A stretch of DNA of 64,000 nt from Chryseobacterium sp. c4a (GCF_009900745.1 NZ_WXVU01000006.1:181708-245707), one strand, 5' to 3'. Shown: positions 43,160-52,443, numbered from the stretch's first letter. Translations and numbers: made by a program. The notes: generated by a model from the sequence alone, not told the origin.

Positions 43160-44035
43160 ATGAAAAGAGTGGAAGATGTTGAAAATTACAGTATACCTTA
43201 TGTATCCGAGAAAATAAGTTTGCAGAACGTAGAAGGAATCGTAGTAAACAGAGCAGAAGATTCTGTACGAAAAGGATTAACAAATTATCCGCATACGGTC
43301 AATGGTTTTATCTGCGCCATCTGTATAAAAGGAAGAGCTGAATTGAAAATAAATTTTCAAAAAAGAAGATTAGAGCCCAATACGCTGATGGTTGTGCTTC
43401 CCGGTTCTATGATGGAACCGATAGACATATCAGAAGATCTGCATATAGACACTATTTTTTTCGATCCTGATTGTATTTCCAGAGATTCTCTTTCGAATAA
43501 CTACATGCTTTTTAACGAGATAAGGCAGACCTCATGTATCGGGTTAAATGATAAGGATTTTGAGATCTTTAGAAAGCATCATGCAAGTATTTCTATGCAT
43601 TATCATAGAGAGGAAAGCAGGAGTAAAGCAGATATTCTTCAATTCCTTTTATTAGCTCTTTTGACAGAAATAAAAGAGGTATATAATATCAATAATGAAC
43701 AGAATCAACAACATACAAGAGCAGCGGAATTAACAGCTGTTTTCTTTGATCTATTATACCATCATCATAAAGAAGAAAGAAGCGTTTCCTTTTATGCGCA
43801 GAAAATGTATCTCACCAGTAAGTATTTGACTACCATCATCCGTAAACAAACAGGGAAGTCTATCCTGGCTTGGATCAATGAAGCCGTTGTAGCACAAGCC
43901 AAATCGTTACTGAAAACAACCAATCTGTCAGTAATGGAAATTACAGATATACTAAATTTTTCTGATTCATCACTATTTTGCCGGTTTTTCAAAAGATATA
44001 CCGGTATGACTCCTTCTGCTTACAGAGGAAATTAA
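43160..44035 (+). CDS. AraC family transcriptional regulator
   Basis: 291-residue regulator. The N-terminal cupin-like half has VNGFICAICIKGRAELKINF and LEPNTLMVVLPGSM. The C-terminal double helix-turn-helix (about 200-290) has YAQKMYLTSKYLTTIIRK and VMEITDILNFSDSSLFCRFFK, ending TGMTPSAYRGN. It shares a 146-bp control region with the divergent M24-fold gene and probably regulates it. The ligand may be that enzyme's substrate, but this is inference. Confidence 0.87.
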   Translation: MKRVEDVENYSIPYVSEKISLQNVEGIVVNRAEDSVRKGLTNYPHTVNGFICAICIKGRAELKINFQKRRLEPNTLMVVLPGSMMEPIDISEDLHIDTIFFDPDCISRDSLSNNYMLFNEIRQTSCIGLNDKDFEIFRKHHASISMHYHREESRSKADILQFLLLALLTEIKEVYNINNEQNQQHTRAAELTAVFFDLLYHHHKEERSVSFYAQKMYLTSKYLTTIIRKQTGKSILAWINEAVVAQAKSLLKTTNLSVMEITDILNFSDSSLFCRFFKRYTGMTPSAYRGN

Positions 44036-44055
44036 AATAGAGATCTAAAAGTTAT

Positions 44056-44448
44056 TTATGCATCCATTGTACATTTTGGACACACCCCACTGATAATAAA
44101 ATTGTATTCCTCAGCAATAAAATGTTCCGGTAAGCTAATTTCAGGAATCGCGTTTTCAATACATGTCACCGAATGACATTTTTTACAATTAAAATGAACA
44201 TGATTATGAAAATGTTGCTCATGAGTACATTTTCCACTGCATTTTGCAAAATTAACAACCCCATCTACATTTACGATTCTGTGAATAGCTCCCTCGTTTT
44301 CAAGTCTTTCCAAAACCCTATAAATAGTAACTCTATTACACAAATCACCTAACTTCTTCTGAATATCAGAATGACTTAGAGCCACCTCAGAACCATTAAT
44401 AAGGTTTAAAATTTCAGTTTTTGCGTGAGTATTTCTAACTTGTTTCAT
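44056..44448 (-). CDS. zur: Fur family repressor, probable zinc-responsive Zur
   Basis: 130-residue Fur-type repressor. The winged helix has LSHSDIQKKLGDLCNRVTIY and RVLERLENEGAIHR. The dimerisation half has His-rich FHNHVHF and two Cys pairs, NCKKC and GVCPKC, for the structural zinc. The divergent operon encodes a MerC-like protein and a CobW-type zinc GTPase. The same palindrome TGCAACAAAGTTGC appears in this promoter and before alkaline phosphatase and a TonB receptor. This points to zinc rather than iron. The symbol is from context; peroxide or iron sensing is the alternative. Confidence 0.78.
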   Translation of the reverse strand: MKQVRNTHAKTEILNLINGSEVALSHSDIQKKLGDLCNRVTIYRVLERLENEGAIHRIVNVDGVVNFAKCSGKCTHEQHFHNHVHFNCKKCHSVTCIENAIPEISLPEHFIAEEYNFIISGVCPKCTMDA

Positions 44449-44455
44449 ATTTTTA

Positions 44456-44512
44456 ATGCAACAAAGTTGCGTTATTTAAATTTTTATATATACCTTTGCA
44501 ACAAAGTTACAA
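44456..44512. promoter_or_regulatory. two Zur-box-like palindromes on the MerC/CobW promoter
   Basis: ATGCAACAAAGTTGCGT (44456-44472) covers the -33 TTG (44467-44469). TTGCAACAAAGTTACAA (44496-44512) overlaps the -7 box TACCTTTG (44491-44498). The boxes are 21 bp apart. Protein bound here would block transcription of the divergent operons on both sides. Confidence 0.75.
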
Positions 44513-44536
44513 TAACAAATTTAAATTCTGATCTTT

Positions 44537-44875
44537 ATGAAGTCTAAAATTCTTGATGCAGTAGGAATCTCAGCAGCAGTACTATGCCTGATTCATTGTA
44601 TTGTCTTCCCATTATTACTTATCATTCCCTTAGGAATATCGCATAATCCATATATTGATCTGACGTTTCTTCTGATTGGAACACTTGTCGTATACAGACA
44701 AACCAAACAAATGACCAATAATTGGCTACAAATTCTATTTTGGGCTTCCATTGGATGTATCGCGGGTTCAATATTAATTGACTTTATATTTGAAATTCAT
44801 CTGCCCTTGATCTATATTGGTGCGGCAGGACTGATTACGGCACATCTTATCAACTTTAAAAATCACAAACACTAA
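44537..44875 (+). CDS. MerC-domain membrane protein
   Basis: 112-residue protein with four hydrophobic segments. The first holds the MerC-like Cys pair GISAAVLCLIHC, followed by FPLLLIIPLGI. The C-terminus is His-rich (KNHKH). MerC proteins move or handle metal ions; a zinc role is inferred from the Zur-type palindromes just upstream and the CobW GTPase 6 bp downstream. It is the first gene of this operon. Confidence 0.8.
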   Translation: MKSKILDAVGISAAVLCLIHCIVFPLLLIIPLGISHNPYIDLTFLLIGTLVVYRQTKQMTNNWLQILFWASIGCIAGSILIDFIFEIHLPLIYIGAAGLITAHLINFKNHKH

Positions 44876-44881
44876 GAAGAT

Positions 44882-46081
44882 ATGAAAAAGAAACTTCCCG
44901 TTACCGTACTTAGTGGTTTTCTAGGAGCCGGAAAAACAACTTTATTAAACCATGTGCTTCATAATAAACAAGGCTTGAAAGTAGCCGTTATTGTCAATGA
45001 TATGAGCGAAGTTAATATCGATGCAAGACTGGTAGAAAATCAGAATACCCTTTCAAGAACTGAGGAAAAGCTGGTAGAAATGAGTAACGGATGCATCTGT
45101 TGTACATTAAGAGAAGATCTTATGGTAGAAGTAGAGCGCTTAGCCCATGAAAACCGCTTCGATTATCTCTTGATTGAAAGCACAGGCATTAGTGAGCCTA
45201 TTCCTGTAGCACAAACCTTCACTTATATTGATGAAGAAAGTGGAATAGACCTTTCCCGTTTCAGCTATGTAGACACCATGGTTACCGTAGTGGACTGTTT
45301 CAATTTCATGAAAGATTTTGCCTCTAATGAACGATTAACAGATCGTGATCTTACTGATATTGACGGAGATTACCGTACCATTGTAAACCTCCTTACTGAC
45401 CAAATTGAATTTGCTAACGTTATTATTTTAAATAAAACCGATTTGATTGATCCGGAAACACTCGGATTTTTAAAATCTGCCCTAAAAAAACTTAATCCGG
45501 AAGCTAGTATTATCGAGTCAGAATTTGGTCAAATTGATCCCAAACAAATCTTAAATACCAAACTATTTGATTTTGATAAAGCGCAATCTTCAGCAGGTTG
45601 GCAAAAAGAATTGCAGGCAGATCATCATATTCCTGAAACAGAAGAATATGGTATAGGTTCTTTGGTATTTAGAGATAAAAGACCATTTCATCCGGAAAGA
45701 CTTTGGGAATACCTTAACCATTATCCCGAAGGTATATTAAGAGCCAAAGGACTTTTCTGGCTAGCTTCCAGACCGAATGATGCACTTAACTTTTCTCAGG
45801 CAGGTGGTTCATTTCGTTTGGAAAAAGCTGGAGTCTGGTGGAGTAGTATGCCGATGAGCCATAGGGTGCAATATCCTTCTTTTGTGGAAAATCAGGAATT
45901 TATTGAAAATAGATGGGATAAAAATTGGGGTGACAGAATCAATGAACTGGTTTTTATTGGTCAATATCTTAATAAAGAACAAATCTTACAAGATCTCAGA
46001 GATTGCCTAATTAATGACCAGGAAAAAGAATTATTTGACCAAAAAACAGATTTTGAAGACCCATTTCCAGAACATATTTAA
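44882..46081 (+). CDS. CobW/COG0523 family GTPase, putative zinc chaperone
   Basis: 399-residue G3E-family GTPase. The Walker A motif is [17 protein letters not shown], and the metal motif CxCC appears as [14 protein letters not shown]4-type motif is ILNKTDLI, and a CobW C-terminal domain follows (about 250-390; [19 protein letters not shown]). COG0523 members under Zur control (YciC/ZigA, ZNG1) deliver zinc to client proteins under zinc starvation. The operon with a MerC protein and the two Zur-like boxes support that role here. The end is acidic (DPFPEHI). Confidence 0.88.
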   Translation: MKKKLPVTVLSGFLGAGKTTLLNHVLHNKQGLKVAVIVNDMSEVNIDARLVENQNTLSRTEEKLVEMSNGCICCTLREDLMVEVERLAHENRFDYLLIESTGISEPIPVAQTFTYIDEESGIDLSRFSYVDTMVTVVDCFNFMKDFASNERLTDRDLTDIDGDYRTIVNLLTDQIEFANVIILNKTDLIDPETLGFLKSALKKLNPEASIIESEFGQIDPKQILNTKLFDFDKAQSSAGWQKELQADHHIPETEEYGIGSLVFRDKRPFHPERLWEYLNHYPEGILRAKGLFWLASRPNDALNFSQAGGSFRLEKAGVWWSSMPMSHRVQYPSFVENQEFIENRWDKNWGDRINELVFIGQYLNKEQILQDLRDCLINDQEKELFDQKTDFEDPFPEHI

Positions 46082-46094
46082 AATTAACAATCAT

Positions 46095-46139
46095 TTAATG
46101 CAACAAAGTTTCATTAAATAAAAATATATAATAATTTAG
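46095..46139 (+). promoter_or_regulatory. Zur-box-like palindrome and -7 box of the alkaline phosphatase gene
   Basis: TTAATGCAACAAAGTTTCATTAA (46095-46117) repeats the palindrome of the zur-type promoter. TAATTTAG (46132-46139) is a -7-like box. The palindrome would cover the -33 region. Confidence 0.65.
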
Positions 46140-46158
46140 TGCTTTATTGATACAATAT

Positions 46159-47556
46159 ATGGATAGAAGAAAATTTTTAAAAGGTTCAGCATTGCTTTCG
46201 GGTTTATTATCCTTATCGCCCTCTGAACTTTGGAGTTTTAAGAGGAATATTGAATCTCCCGCAACCGGAAAAGCCAAAAATATTATATTCATGATCAGTG
46301 ATGGAATGAGTCTTGGAACCCTTTCAATGGCTGATCTTTATTCCAGAAATATAGTGGGGAAAGAGAGTCATTGGCTCAGTTTATATCATCACAAAAAGGT
46401 TTCACGAGCATTAATGGATACTGCTTCTGCAAGTTCAATTGTAACGGATTCTGCAGCAGCCAGTTCAGCTTTTGGAGGCGGAATAAGAGTACAAAACGGA
46501 GTATTAAATATAGGAGCTAATGGCGAAAACCACCTCCCAATATGGCAAAAATATAAAAAAGCAGGAAAAAAGATCGGTTGTGTTACTACTGTTACTGTAA
46601 CGCATGCCACACCTGCAGGATTTTGTGTCAATTCCTCAAAAAGAAATGCCGAGCCTCAAATTGCAGAAATGTATGCAGAACTAGAAATAGATGTTTTGAT
46701 GGGAGGTGGAGATGAATTTTTCAATCCATTAAAAAGGGAAGATCAAAAAGATCTCTATTCCACCTATAGAAAAAAGAATTATCAAATCCTGAAAGATCGT
46801 ACGGATTTAAAAACCATAAAAAAAGGAGAGAAGATATTAGGAATATTCAATACGGGAGCTTTGCCTTACAGCATTGATAGAACTCATCTTCCTGAATTCA
46901 GAAATACCCCTACTTTAGCAGAGATGGCTACGATAGCGATTGATCAGATGAAGGGACATACAGAAGGCTTTGTTCTTCAGATAGAAGGCGGAAAAGTAGA
47001 CTGGGCCGCCCATGCCAATGATATCGCAGCATTGATTCATGATCAACTGGCATTTGATGAAGCCGTAAAAGCAGTTATGGATTTTGCTGAAAAAGATGGA
47101 AATACTTTGGTAATTATCACCACAGATCATGGAAATGCCAATCCCGGAACAATCTATGGAAAAGACGCTACCAAAAACTTCAACAGTATCTCATCCTATC
47201 AATATACCAATGAATATATCCTGAATAAAATCCATAAAGATCATTCCACTAAAGACATTAAAGACTGGATATATGAAGCCAACAAACTGGTTTTGAATGA
47301 TGATGAAGCTAAACATTTGCAAAGCTTTTACAATGGTTTGGAAAAAGAAGAAGAAGGACTTTATAATTATAAAAAACTACCCTTTAAATTGTATTCAGAC
47401 ATTCAGAAAAGCAGAAATTCTGTAGGCTGGATCAGCATGGATCATTCAGGAGATTATGTAGAAGTGGCGGCCTATGGGCCAGGAAGCCAGTACTTACAGC
47501 CTTATATTAAAAATACAGATCTGCATAATCTAATGATTAAGGCTTCTCCCATATAA
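46159..47556 (+). CDS. alkaline phosphatase (PhoA superfamily), Tat-exported
   Basis: 465-residue phosphatase, periplasmic or surface. A Tat-like signal (MDRRKFLKGSALLSGLL) starts at ATG 46159; a TTG at 46147 would add four residues. The first metal Asp is in IIFMISDGMSLG, and the phosphorylated Ser near residue 98 is in IVTDSAAASSAFG. The other metal ligands lie in LQIEGGKVDWAAHANDI, ITTDHGNAN and SMDHSGDYVEV. Zinc is the usual cofactor. A Zur-like palindrome upstream suggests regulation by zinc rather than phosphate, which is unusual. A terminator follows. Confidence 0.88.
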   Translation: MDRRKFLKGSALLSGLLSLSPSELWSFKRNIESPATGKAKNIIFMISDGMSLGTLSMADLYSRNIVGKESHWLSLYHHKKVSRALMDTASASSIVTDSAAASSAFGGGIRVQNGVLNIGANGENHLPIWQKYKKAGKKIGCVTTVTVTHATPAGFCVNSSKRNAEPQIAEMYAELEIDVLMGGGDEFFNPLKREDQKDLYSTYRKKNYQILKDRTDLKTIKKGEKILGIFNTGALPYSIDRTHLPEFRNTPTLAEMATIAIDQMKGHTEGFVLQIEGGKVDWAAHANDIAALIHDQLAFDEAVKAVMDFAEKDGNTLVIITTDHGNANPGTIYGKDATKNFNSISSYQYTNEYILNKIHKDHSTKDIKDWIYEANKLVLNDDEAKHLQSFYNGLEKEEEGLYNYKKLPFKLYSDIQKSRNSVGWISMDHSGDYVEVAAYGPGSQYLQPYIKNTDLHNLMIKASPI

Positions 47557-47602
47557 ATTGGACGTATTTTAACATCATATTTTACATTTTAGCTGGTTTT
47601 AA

Positions 47603-47640
47603 AACAGGCTCTCCAATTCATTTTGAAGAGCCTGTTTGCT
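47603..47640 (+). terminator. terminator after alkaline phosphatase
   Basis: Arms AACAGGCTCT (47603-47612) and AGAGCCTGTT (47627-47636) are perfectly complementary. The T-run is short, so strength is uncertain. It lies between convergent genes. Confidence 0.6.
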
Positions 47641-47665
47641 TGGTAAGACGAACTGATAAATTCGT

Positions 47666-48457
47666 TTATTTTGAAGACTTTCTACGGCGTGTAGACACTT
47701 TTTTATCTAATTCTTTGATATCTTGCCTTAGTTCTCTGAACATTTCCTTGAAATTGTAACTTTCATAATCTCCAGGTTCAAAATCTTCCGGGAAAATTCC
47801 TGAAGCATACTGCCAGATTTCAACAATATCTTCAAACGGAATATCATAAGGCTCATAGAAGGTATTATCTGCACTTACACAAATCGCGTTTCCTTTATTT
47901 TCCTTAAAACGTTTATAGGTAATACCATCATTTTGGGTGATGAAAACATAAGTCTTTCCAGGTTTTAGCTCATCAATTCCCTCTACATATTTTCCTACAA
48001 TATAGGAACCATTTCTGAAGGGTGGCATCGAATCTCCATCTGCCGGAAAAGCTCTATATTTTCCATTATTTAAAAAAGGAAGGGCAATGCGCTGAAGACT
48101 CTCAATATATCCCACATCACTGTATCCTTCCAAATATCCCATAGAAGCTTTCTGTGGAATAATTTCTATGGTATCATTTCCAAGATCATCCACCGCTACA
48201 GGAAGAACAATTCTGTTATCCGGAAGCTTGAGCATGTCTTCTGTGGAATATTTCTGAAGATCCACTGATAGTAACAGATCTATGCTCACATGAAAATACT
48301 TGGCTATTTTTATAAGAAGCTCCATGGGAGGTTCTGAAATTCCATTTTCGTATTTAGAATATCTCACTCGAGAGATGGCAAGCTCATCAGCTACATTTTG
48401 TTGAGAAAGCTTTCTCTTGGCTCTTAAAGAGCGTATATTATTTGAAAAAATTGACAT
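47666..48457 (-). CDS. HTH-XRE regulator with S24/LexA-like domain
   Basis: 263-residue regulator. The N-terminal XRE helix-turn-helix (about 5-65) has RAKRKLSQQNVADELAISR and YSKYENGISEPP. The C-terminal S24 peptidase-like domain has the Ser motif ADGDSMPPFRNGSYIVG and Lys in DGITYKRFKEN. At the expected cleavage site the sequence is KASMGYLEGY, so Ala-Gly appears as Met-Gly and self-cleavage may be impaired. ATG 48457 starts at the conserved MSIFSNNIRSLR; an earlier ATG at 48511 is less likely. A C-terminal Lys/Arg-rich tail follows. Targets are unknown. Confidence 0.8.
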   Translation of the reverse strand: MSIFSNNIRSLRAKRKLSQQNVADELAISRVRYSKYENGISEPPMELLIKIAKYFHVSIDLLLSVDLQKYSTEDMLKLPDNRIVLPVAVDDLGNDTIEIIPQKASMGYLEGYSDVGYIESLQRIALPFLNNGKYRAFPADGDSMPPFRNGSYIVGKYVEGIDELKPGKTYVFITQNDGITYKRFKENKGNAICVSADNTFYEPYDIPFEDIVEIWQYASGIFPEDFEPGDYESYNFKEMFRELRQDIKELDKKVSTRRRKSSK

Positions 48458-48511
48458 TGATAGAAGTATGTCCGCAAAAATACGAATTTGCTTCCTGTTA
48501 TCAATAATCAA

Positions 48512-48893
48512 GACAGCTTTTACCGTAAAATTTGGAGAATTTTATTACTTCTTAACGAAAGCTATCTAAATTGACTCAAAAAGTAGCTCGTTTTTACAGA
48601 TTCACTACTCATTTTTGAGACCAAAAACCTCATTTTAACAAATATTAAATATTAACCATAAAAAAGTTCATTTACATTAAAAATATTAACTCTAAAATTT
48701 AAAATTTGAAATATGTTTTTTAAAATTTAGTAAATCAAACAGATACAAATAAAAAACGATATTTTTAAAATTACCCATTTATATTAACGAAATATTAAAT
48801 AATAAAATTGTTTAATTATTTTATTCAAAACAATATGAGTTTATTATTATTTATCATATATTTGCTATGTATTAATCATATAAAATTTTAATC
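48512..48893. other. AT-rich intergenic region before the Gly-rich peptide gene
   Basis: About 380 bp of very AT-rich DNA with no gene. A -7-type box TATATTTG (48857-48864) lies 30 bp before the peptide start. No clear -33 box was found. Nothing else was recognised. Confidence 0.5.
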
Positions 48894-49178
48894 ATGAAAA
48901 ATTTCAAAAAACTAGACAGAAACGAACTAAAATCAATTTCAGGAGAAGGATTACTTGATCCAATCGGAGGTTTACTAGGAGGTCTAGGAGGCGTTGTTGG
49001 TGGCGTTCTTGGAGGAGTAGGTACTATCGTTGGCGGTGTTGTTACCGGAGTAGGATCTACAGTAGGTGGTGTTATCGGCGGTGTAGGTACCGTTGTAGGA
49101 AACGCTTTATGCCAAACACAGTGTGTAGTTAATGGTGTAATCCACATCAAATTATTAGAGTGTGGTTCTACTTGCTAA
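48894..49178 (+). CDS. Gly/Val-rich bacteriocin-like peptide with Chryseobacterium-type leader
   Basis: 94-residue precursor. The leader MKNFKKLDRNELKSISGE matches that of the 38989 peptide (xLxRxxLKxIxGE). The next 55 residues are Gly/Val repeats (GGLLGGLGGVVGG, then VGTIVGGVVTGVG) with GxxxG spacing, typical of membrane-inserting peptides. The C-terminus has four Cys (ALCQTQC and LLECGSTC). No dedicated transporter or immunity gene adjoins it. A strong terminator follows. It resembles a pore-forming bacteriocin or adhesion peptide, but activity is unproven. Confidence 0.7.
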   Translation: MKNFKKLDRNELKSISGEGLLDPIGGLLGGLGGVVGGVLGGVGTIVGGVVTGVGSTVGGVIGGVGTVVGNALCQTQCVVNGVIHIKLLECGSTC

Positions 49179-49209
49179 TCAGCAACCCCATTAAAAGTTA
49201 AAAAAGTAT

Positions 49210-49240
49210 GCCGCTCTGAAAAGAGCGGCTTTTTTTATTT
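49210..49240 (+). terminator. strong terminator after the Gly-rich peptide gene
   Basis: Arms GCCGCTCT (49210-49217) and AGAGCGGC (49222-49229), loop GAAA, then a run of T. Confidence 0.9.
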
Positions 49241-49311
49241 TTATTAATATCTATACTAAGCTATTCTTTAGACACTTAGTTCTATTTTTAGCATCGAATA
49301 GAACAAACCAA

Positions 49312-49355
49312 TAAAGCAACATTGTTGCATTAATGAATTTAATTATCTAGATTTG
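49312..49355 (+). promoter_or_regulatory. Zur-box-like palindrome and promoter of the TonB receptor
   Basis: TAAAGCAACATTGTTGCATTA (49312-49332) contains the palindrome GCAAC-N3-GTTGC and covers the -33 TTG (49325-49327). The -7 box TAGATTTG is at 49348-49355, spacing 20 bp. The receptor start is at 49380. Confidence 0.7.
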
Positions 49356-49379
49356 CCGGATAATTAAAGTATCATGCAC

Positions 49380-51764
49380 ATGAAAAAGAGCCTTTATTTT
49401 TTGATGGGAAGCTCTCTTATTTATTCCTCATCATTATTGAAAGCGCAGAAACTTAATCCTGAAAAAAAGGTTGTAAAAGACATAGAATCTGTTCAGCTTC
49501 AAGGGAAACCGGGTTATAACAATGTAACGATTTCAAGGAAGAAACTGGATTTCATCCAATCCAATACTTTAGGGGAAACCCTGAGTAAAATCCCTGGTAT
49601 TCAAAACTCAGGTTATGGCCCAAATTCCGGTACGCCTGTTATTCGAAGCCTTAGTGGAAATCGTGTGAAAATCCTGGAAAACGGAATTGCCGTAAATGAT
49701 CTTTCCGGGATAAGCCCGGATTTTAATACGGATATAGAAATGAATAGTGTTCAAAACATGACTGTTTACAAAAATTCTGCATCAGTTCTTTATGGAGGAA
49801 AAGCTATTGGAGGAGCGATAGATATTGAAACGGATTATGTTTCCCGTCAGTTACCAAATAAAAAGATTAATGTTCGCGGACTGCTTGAAGGAGGAAGTAA
49901 TAGTGGCCAAAAACAGGCATTTTCAGCAAAAGGAATTATCGCAAAAAACTGGGTATGGACGGTAGGTGGTGCCAATCAAAAACAGGAAATGGTAAGAATT
50001 CCCGGAAAATCCAAGGATAGCAGATGTTATGACCCGTCATTAGTAGGCTTTAACAGCATTTTACAGTCTCTTTGTCAGGTAGACGTAGATTCAAGACATG
50101 TACTCAATAAAAGTCTTTTTCCTTACATCAGTCAGTTTGCTTTAGATCATATGATAGAATATGAACTTTCTGAGGGAGATCTTTACACATTCAGTCCAAC
50201 TTATTATAATCCTGCTGATGGTAAACATTATCCCAATCCAAAGAATCAGCTGTATGTTTCGGGCCAGGATCCCGTGAAAGACCGTTATAAAGATGAAATA
50301 AACAGCATCAAGGATTATGTTTCTTCAAAAGACGGAGTTATCCCAAACAGCCATTCCGAAAGCAATTCCTTTTATGTAGGAACCAGCTATATCGGAAAAT
50401 CGTTTTATGCAGGGGGTGCATATCAAAACGCATATTCATATTTTGGAGTTCCCGGTTATACCCTCCCTAAGATGCCTCAACATTCTCACGGAAAACCTCA
50501 ACCCAAAATAGAGTATCGCCCTATCAATATCAGAAGCTTATCTCATAAAGCGATGTTGGAATCCGGTTATAAATTTACTGACTTCCCGATTTCCAGTATA
50601 AAATTAAGCTATATGGGAGTATTTTCAAAAAATGCAGAACTCATTGATCGTCAAAAAGCCAATCAGTTTGACGTGAATCAACATAATGGACGTTTAGAAA
50701 TTGTACAGCAAAAACTGAAATTTTTGAGCGGAACCACAGGTCTTGAAGTTCAGTATAGAAATATGGAAGGAGAAGGAAGCCAGAGATACTTACCCAATAA
50801 TATAAGCCGTGAAATTGGGGTATTCACAATGCAGCATCTTGATTTTGATGCAGTTCAAATTGATCTTGGTTATAGAAATGACCATATCCAACGCAGGGCA
50901 GAGGAAGATAAAAATTACATAAGAAGCCGCGGGCTTTCAGGAGGAAAACTTAGCGACAGAGATTTTATACTTCACCAGCTGCATACTTCAGCTCAATGGA
51001 ATATTTTCAAAAAAGCCTATCTAAAAGCACAATATAATCATTCTGAAAGAGCTCCTGAAGTGAATGAACTTTATGCAGGAAACAATCATTTTGCTATTCT
51101 GACAGAAGAAAACGGAGATGACAAACTGGATAAAGAAACAGCAAGAACAATAGAACTCGGAGCCGGAATCAATCTGAAGAATTTTCGTGTATCCGCCAAT
51201 TGGTACCATACTTTCTATAAAAATTATATTTATCTAGCTCACACCGGAATTTCCCGCGAGGTCTTTCTGGTCAAAGAATGGCGCTCTGATGATACAGAAA
51301 TCAACGGAATTGAAGGGGAAGCCACTTATAAAATTGATTTAAAAAAAATGGGAAAGTGGGAAATAGGAGCGTATTATGATTTGGTAAGAAATATCAGTGT
51401 TGCAGACAGCTCAATAAGAAAATGGAGTGATGGTGATTATATGCCTAACATGCCTACCAGCCGCTTTGGTTTCAATCTGGAAGGAAACGTACAAAATTTC
51501 AGCATCAATATTGCCTTGGATCATTATTTAAAACAAAAATATTTGGGAAAGAATATCAATCCTGAACTTCCAATGCCTGCATTTTCATTGCTTAATGTGC
51601 GCGTTTCTTATAAGGACAATAGCTTAGGAATAGGAGATTTAGAATATTATATCATGGGAAACAATCTGCTGAATTCTGAAGCAAGACTTCAAAACTCACA
51701 ACTAAAGTTTCTAAGCCCGCTACCGGGTATTAATATCTCAGCCGGAATAAAAATAACAATATAA
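49380..51764 (+). CDS. TonB-dependent receptor, putative zinc transporter (ZnuD-like)
   Basis: Outer-membrane receptor of 794 residues. A signal peptide (LYFLMGSSLIYSSSLLKAQ) precedes the plug domain (about 40-160; FIQSNTLGETLSKIPGIQNS, SASVLYGGKAIGGAIDIE) and a 22-strand-type barrel. The His-rich HSHGK loop and the CYDPSL/SLCQVD Cys pair resemble zinc-binding loops of ZnuD. The Zur-like box in its promoter supports zinc import. No carboxypeptidase-like domain is present, unlike the 34372 receptor. The ATG at 49374 is an alternative start two codons earlier. Confidence 0.85.
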   Translation: MKKSLYFLMGSSLIYSSSLLKAQKLNPEKKVVKDIESVQLQGKPGYNNVTISRKKLDFIQSNTLGETLSKIPGIQNSGYGPNSGTPVIRSLSGNRVKILENGIAVNDLSGISPDFNTDIEMNSVQNMTVYKNSASVLYGGKAIGGAIDIETDYVSRQLPNKKINVRGLLEGGSNSGQKQAFSAKGIIAKNWVWTVGGANQKQEMVRIPGKSKDSRCYDPSLVGFNSILQSLCQVDVDSRHVLNKSLFPYISQFALDHMIEYELSEGDLYTFSPTYYNPADGKHYPNPKNQLYVSGQDPVKDRYKDEINSIKDYVSSKDGVIPNSHSESNSFYVGTSYIGKSFYAGGAYQNAYSYFGVPGYTLPKMPQHSHGKPQPKIEYRPINIRSLSHKAMLESGYKFTDFPISSIKLSYMGVFSKNAELIDRQKANQFDVNQHNGRLEIVQQKLKFLSGTTGLEVQYRNMEGEGSQRYLPNNISREIGVFTMQHLDFDAVQIDLGYRNDHIQRRAEEDKNYIRSRGLSGGKLSDRDFILHQLHTSAQWNIFKKAYLKAQYNHSERAPEVNELYAGNNHFAILTEENGDDKLDKETARTIELGAGINLKNFRVSANWYHTFYKNYIYLAHTGISREVFLVKEWRSDDTEINGIEGEATYKIDLKKMGKWEIGAYYDLVRNISVADSSIRKWSDGDYMPNMPTSRFGFNLEGNVQNFSINIALDHYLKQKYLGKNINPELPMPAFSLLNVRVSYKDNSLGIGDLEYYIMGNNLLNSEARLQNSQLKFLSPLPGINISAGIKITI

Positions 51765-51772
51765 TCTATATT

Positions 51773-51834
51773 TTGGGGTAAAACACTTGTAAAGCATGAC
51801 TATTCTTTACGGTGTATGCCCCAATATTGATTTT
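51773..51834. terminator. bidirectional terminator-like inverted repeat between the TonB receptor and Lrp genes
   Basis: TTGGGG...ACAC (51773-51786) pairs with GTGT...CCCCAA (51822-51834) with small internal mismatches. It separates convergent genes. Confidence 0.45.
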
Positions 51835-51879
51835 TACAACAGCATTAAGTTCAGTGATTATTTTTTAACGGACACCTTT

Positions 51880-52341
51880 TTATAAAGTCACTCCTTGATT
51901 ATTCTTTACTTCAGCCATTACAAATGTACTGTGTGTACTTCCTATAGAATCTACAGACCCTAGCTTATTGAATACAAAATCCTGATAATGCTTCATATCG
52001 CGAACCTGGACTTTCAGTAAAAAATCAAAATCTCCGGAAATATTGTAGCATTCTGCAACCTCCTCAATCTCCAGAATTTCTTTTACAAAATCATAGCCTA
52101 CAGACCGATCATGGATCTTTAATTTGATCTGACAGAATACCGTAAACCCACGGTTAAGCTTTTCAGCATCCAGAATGGCAGCATACCTTTTCACAAAACC
52201 TTCCTGTTCCAATCTTTTTACTCTTTCAAAAACAGGAGAAGGAGATAGATTTATTTCCTTGGCAAGCTCCTTAACTGTCAATTTAGCATTGTTCTGAAGC
52301 AGCTTCAGCAGTTTTATATCTTTATCATCAAGTTGTTCCAC
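51880..52341 (-). CDS. Lrp/AsnC family transcriptional regulator
   Basis: 153-residue leucine-responsive-type regulator. The N-terminal helix-turn-helix has DIKLLKLLQNNAKLTVKELAK and LSPSPVFERVKRLEQEGFV. The C-terminal RAM ligand-binding domain follows, with CYNISGDFDFLLKVQV and the ending STFVMAEVK. It is divergent from the metE leader across about 100 bp that hold the promoter. It may sense methionine or another amino acid and act on metE, but this is inference. Confidence 0.9.
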   Translation of the reverse strand: MEQLDDKDIKLLKLLQNNAKLTVKELAKEINLSPSPVFERVKRLEQEGFVKRYAAILDAEKLNRGFTVFCQIKLKIHDRSVGYDFVKEILEIEEVAECYNISGDFDFLLKVQVRDMKHYQDFVFNKLGSVDSIGSTHSTFVMAEVKNNQGVTL

Positions 52342-52443
52342 AGAATATTATTCTTTTAAGTTTTAAAATCAAACAAATTTACAGAATTATTTTCTTTAAA
52401 AACAAAATTTAAAAGCTATATTAACTGAATAAAATACATTTAA

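Noticed and set aside
48872..49150. Pro/Thr-rich minus-strand frame opposite the Gly-rich peptide
   Set aside because: Its repeats are only the complement of Gly/Val codons, and the plus strand has the leader and terminator.
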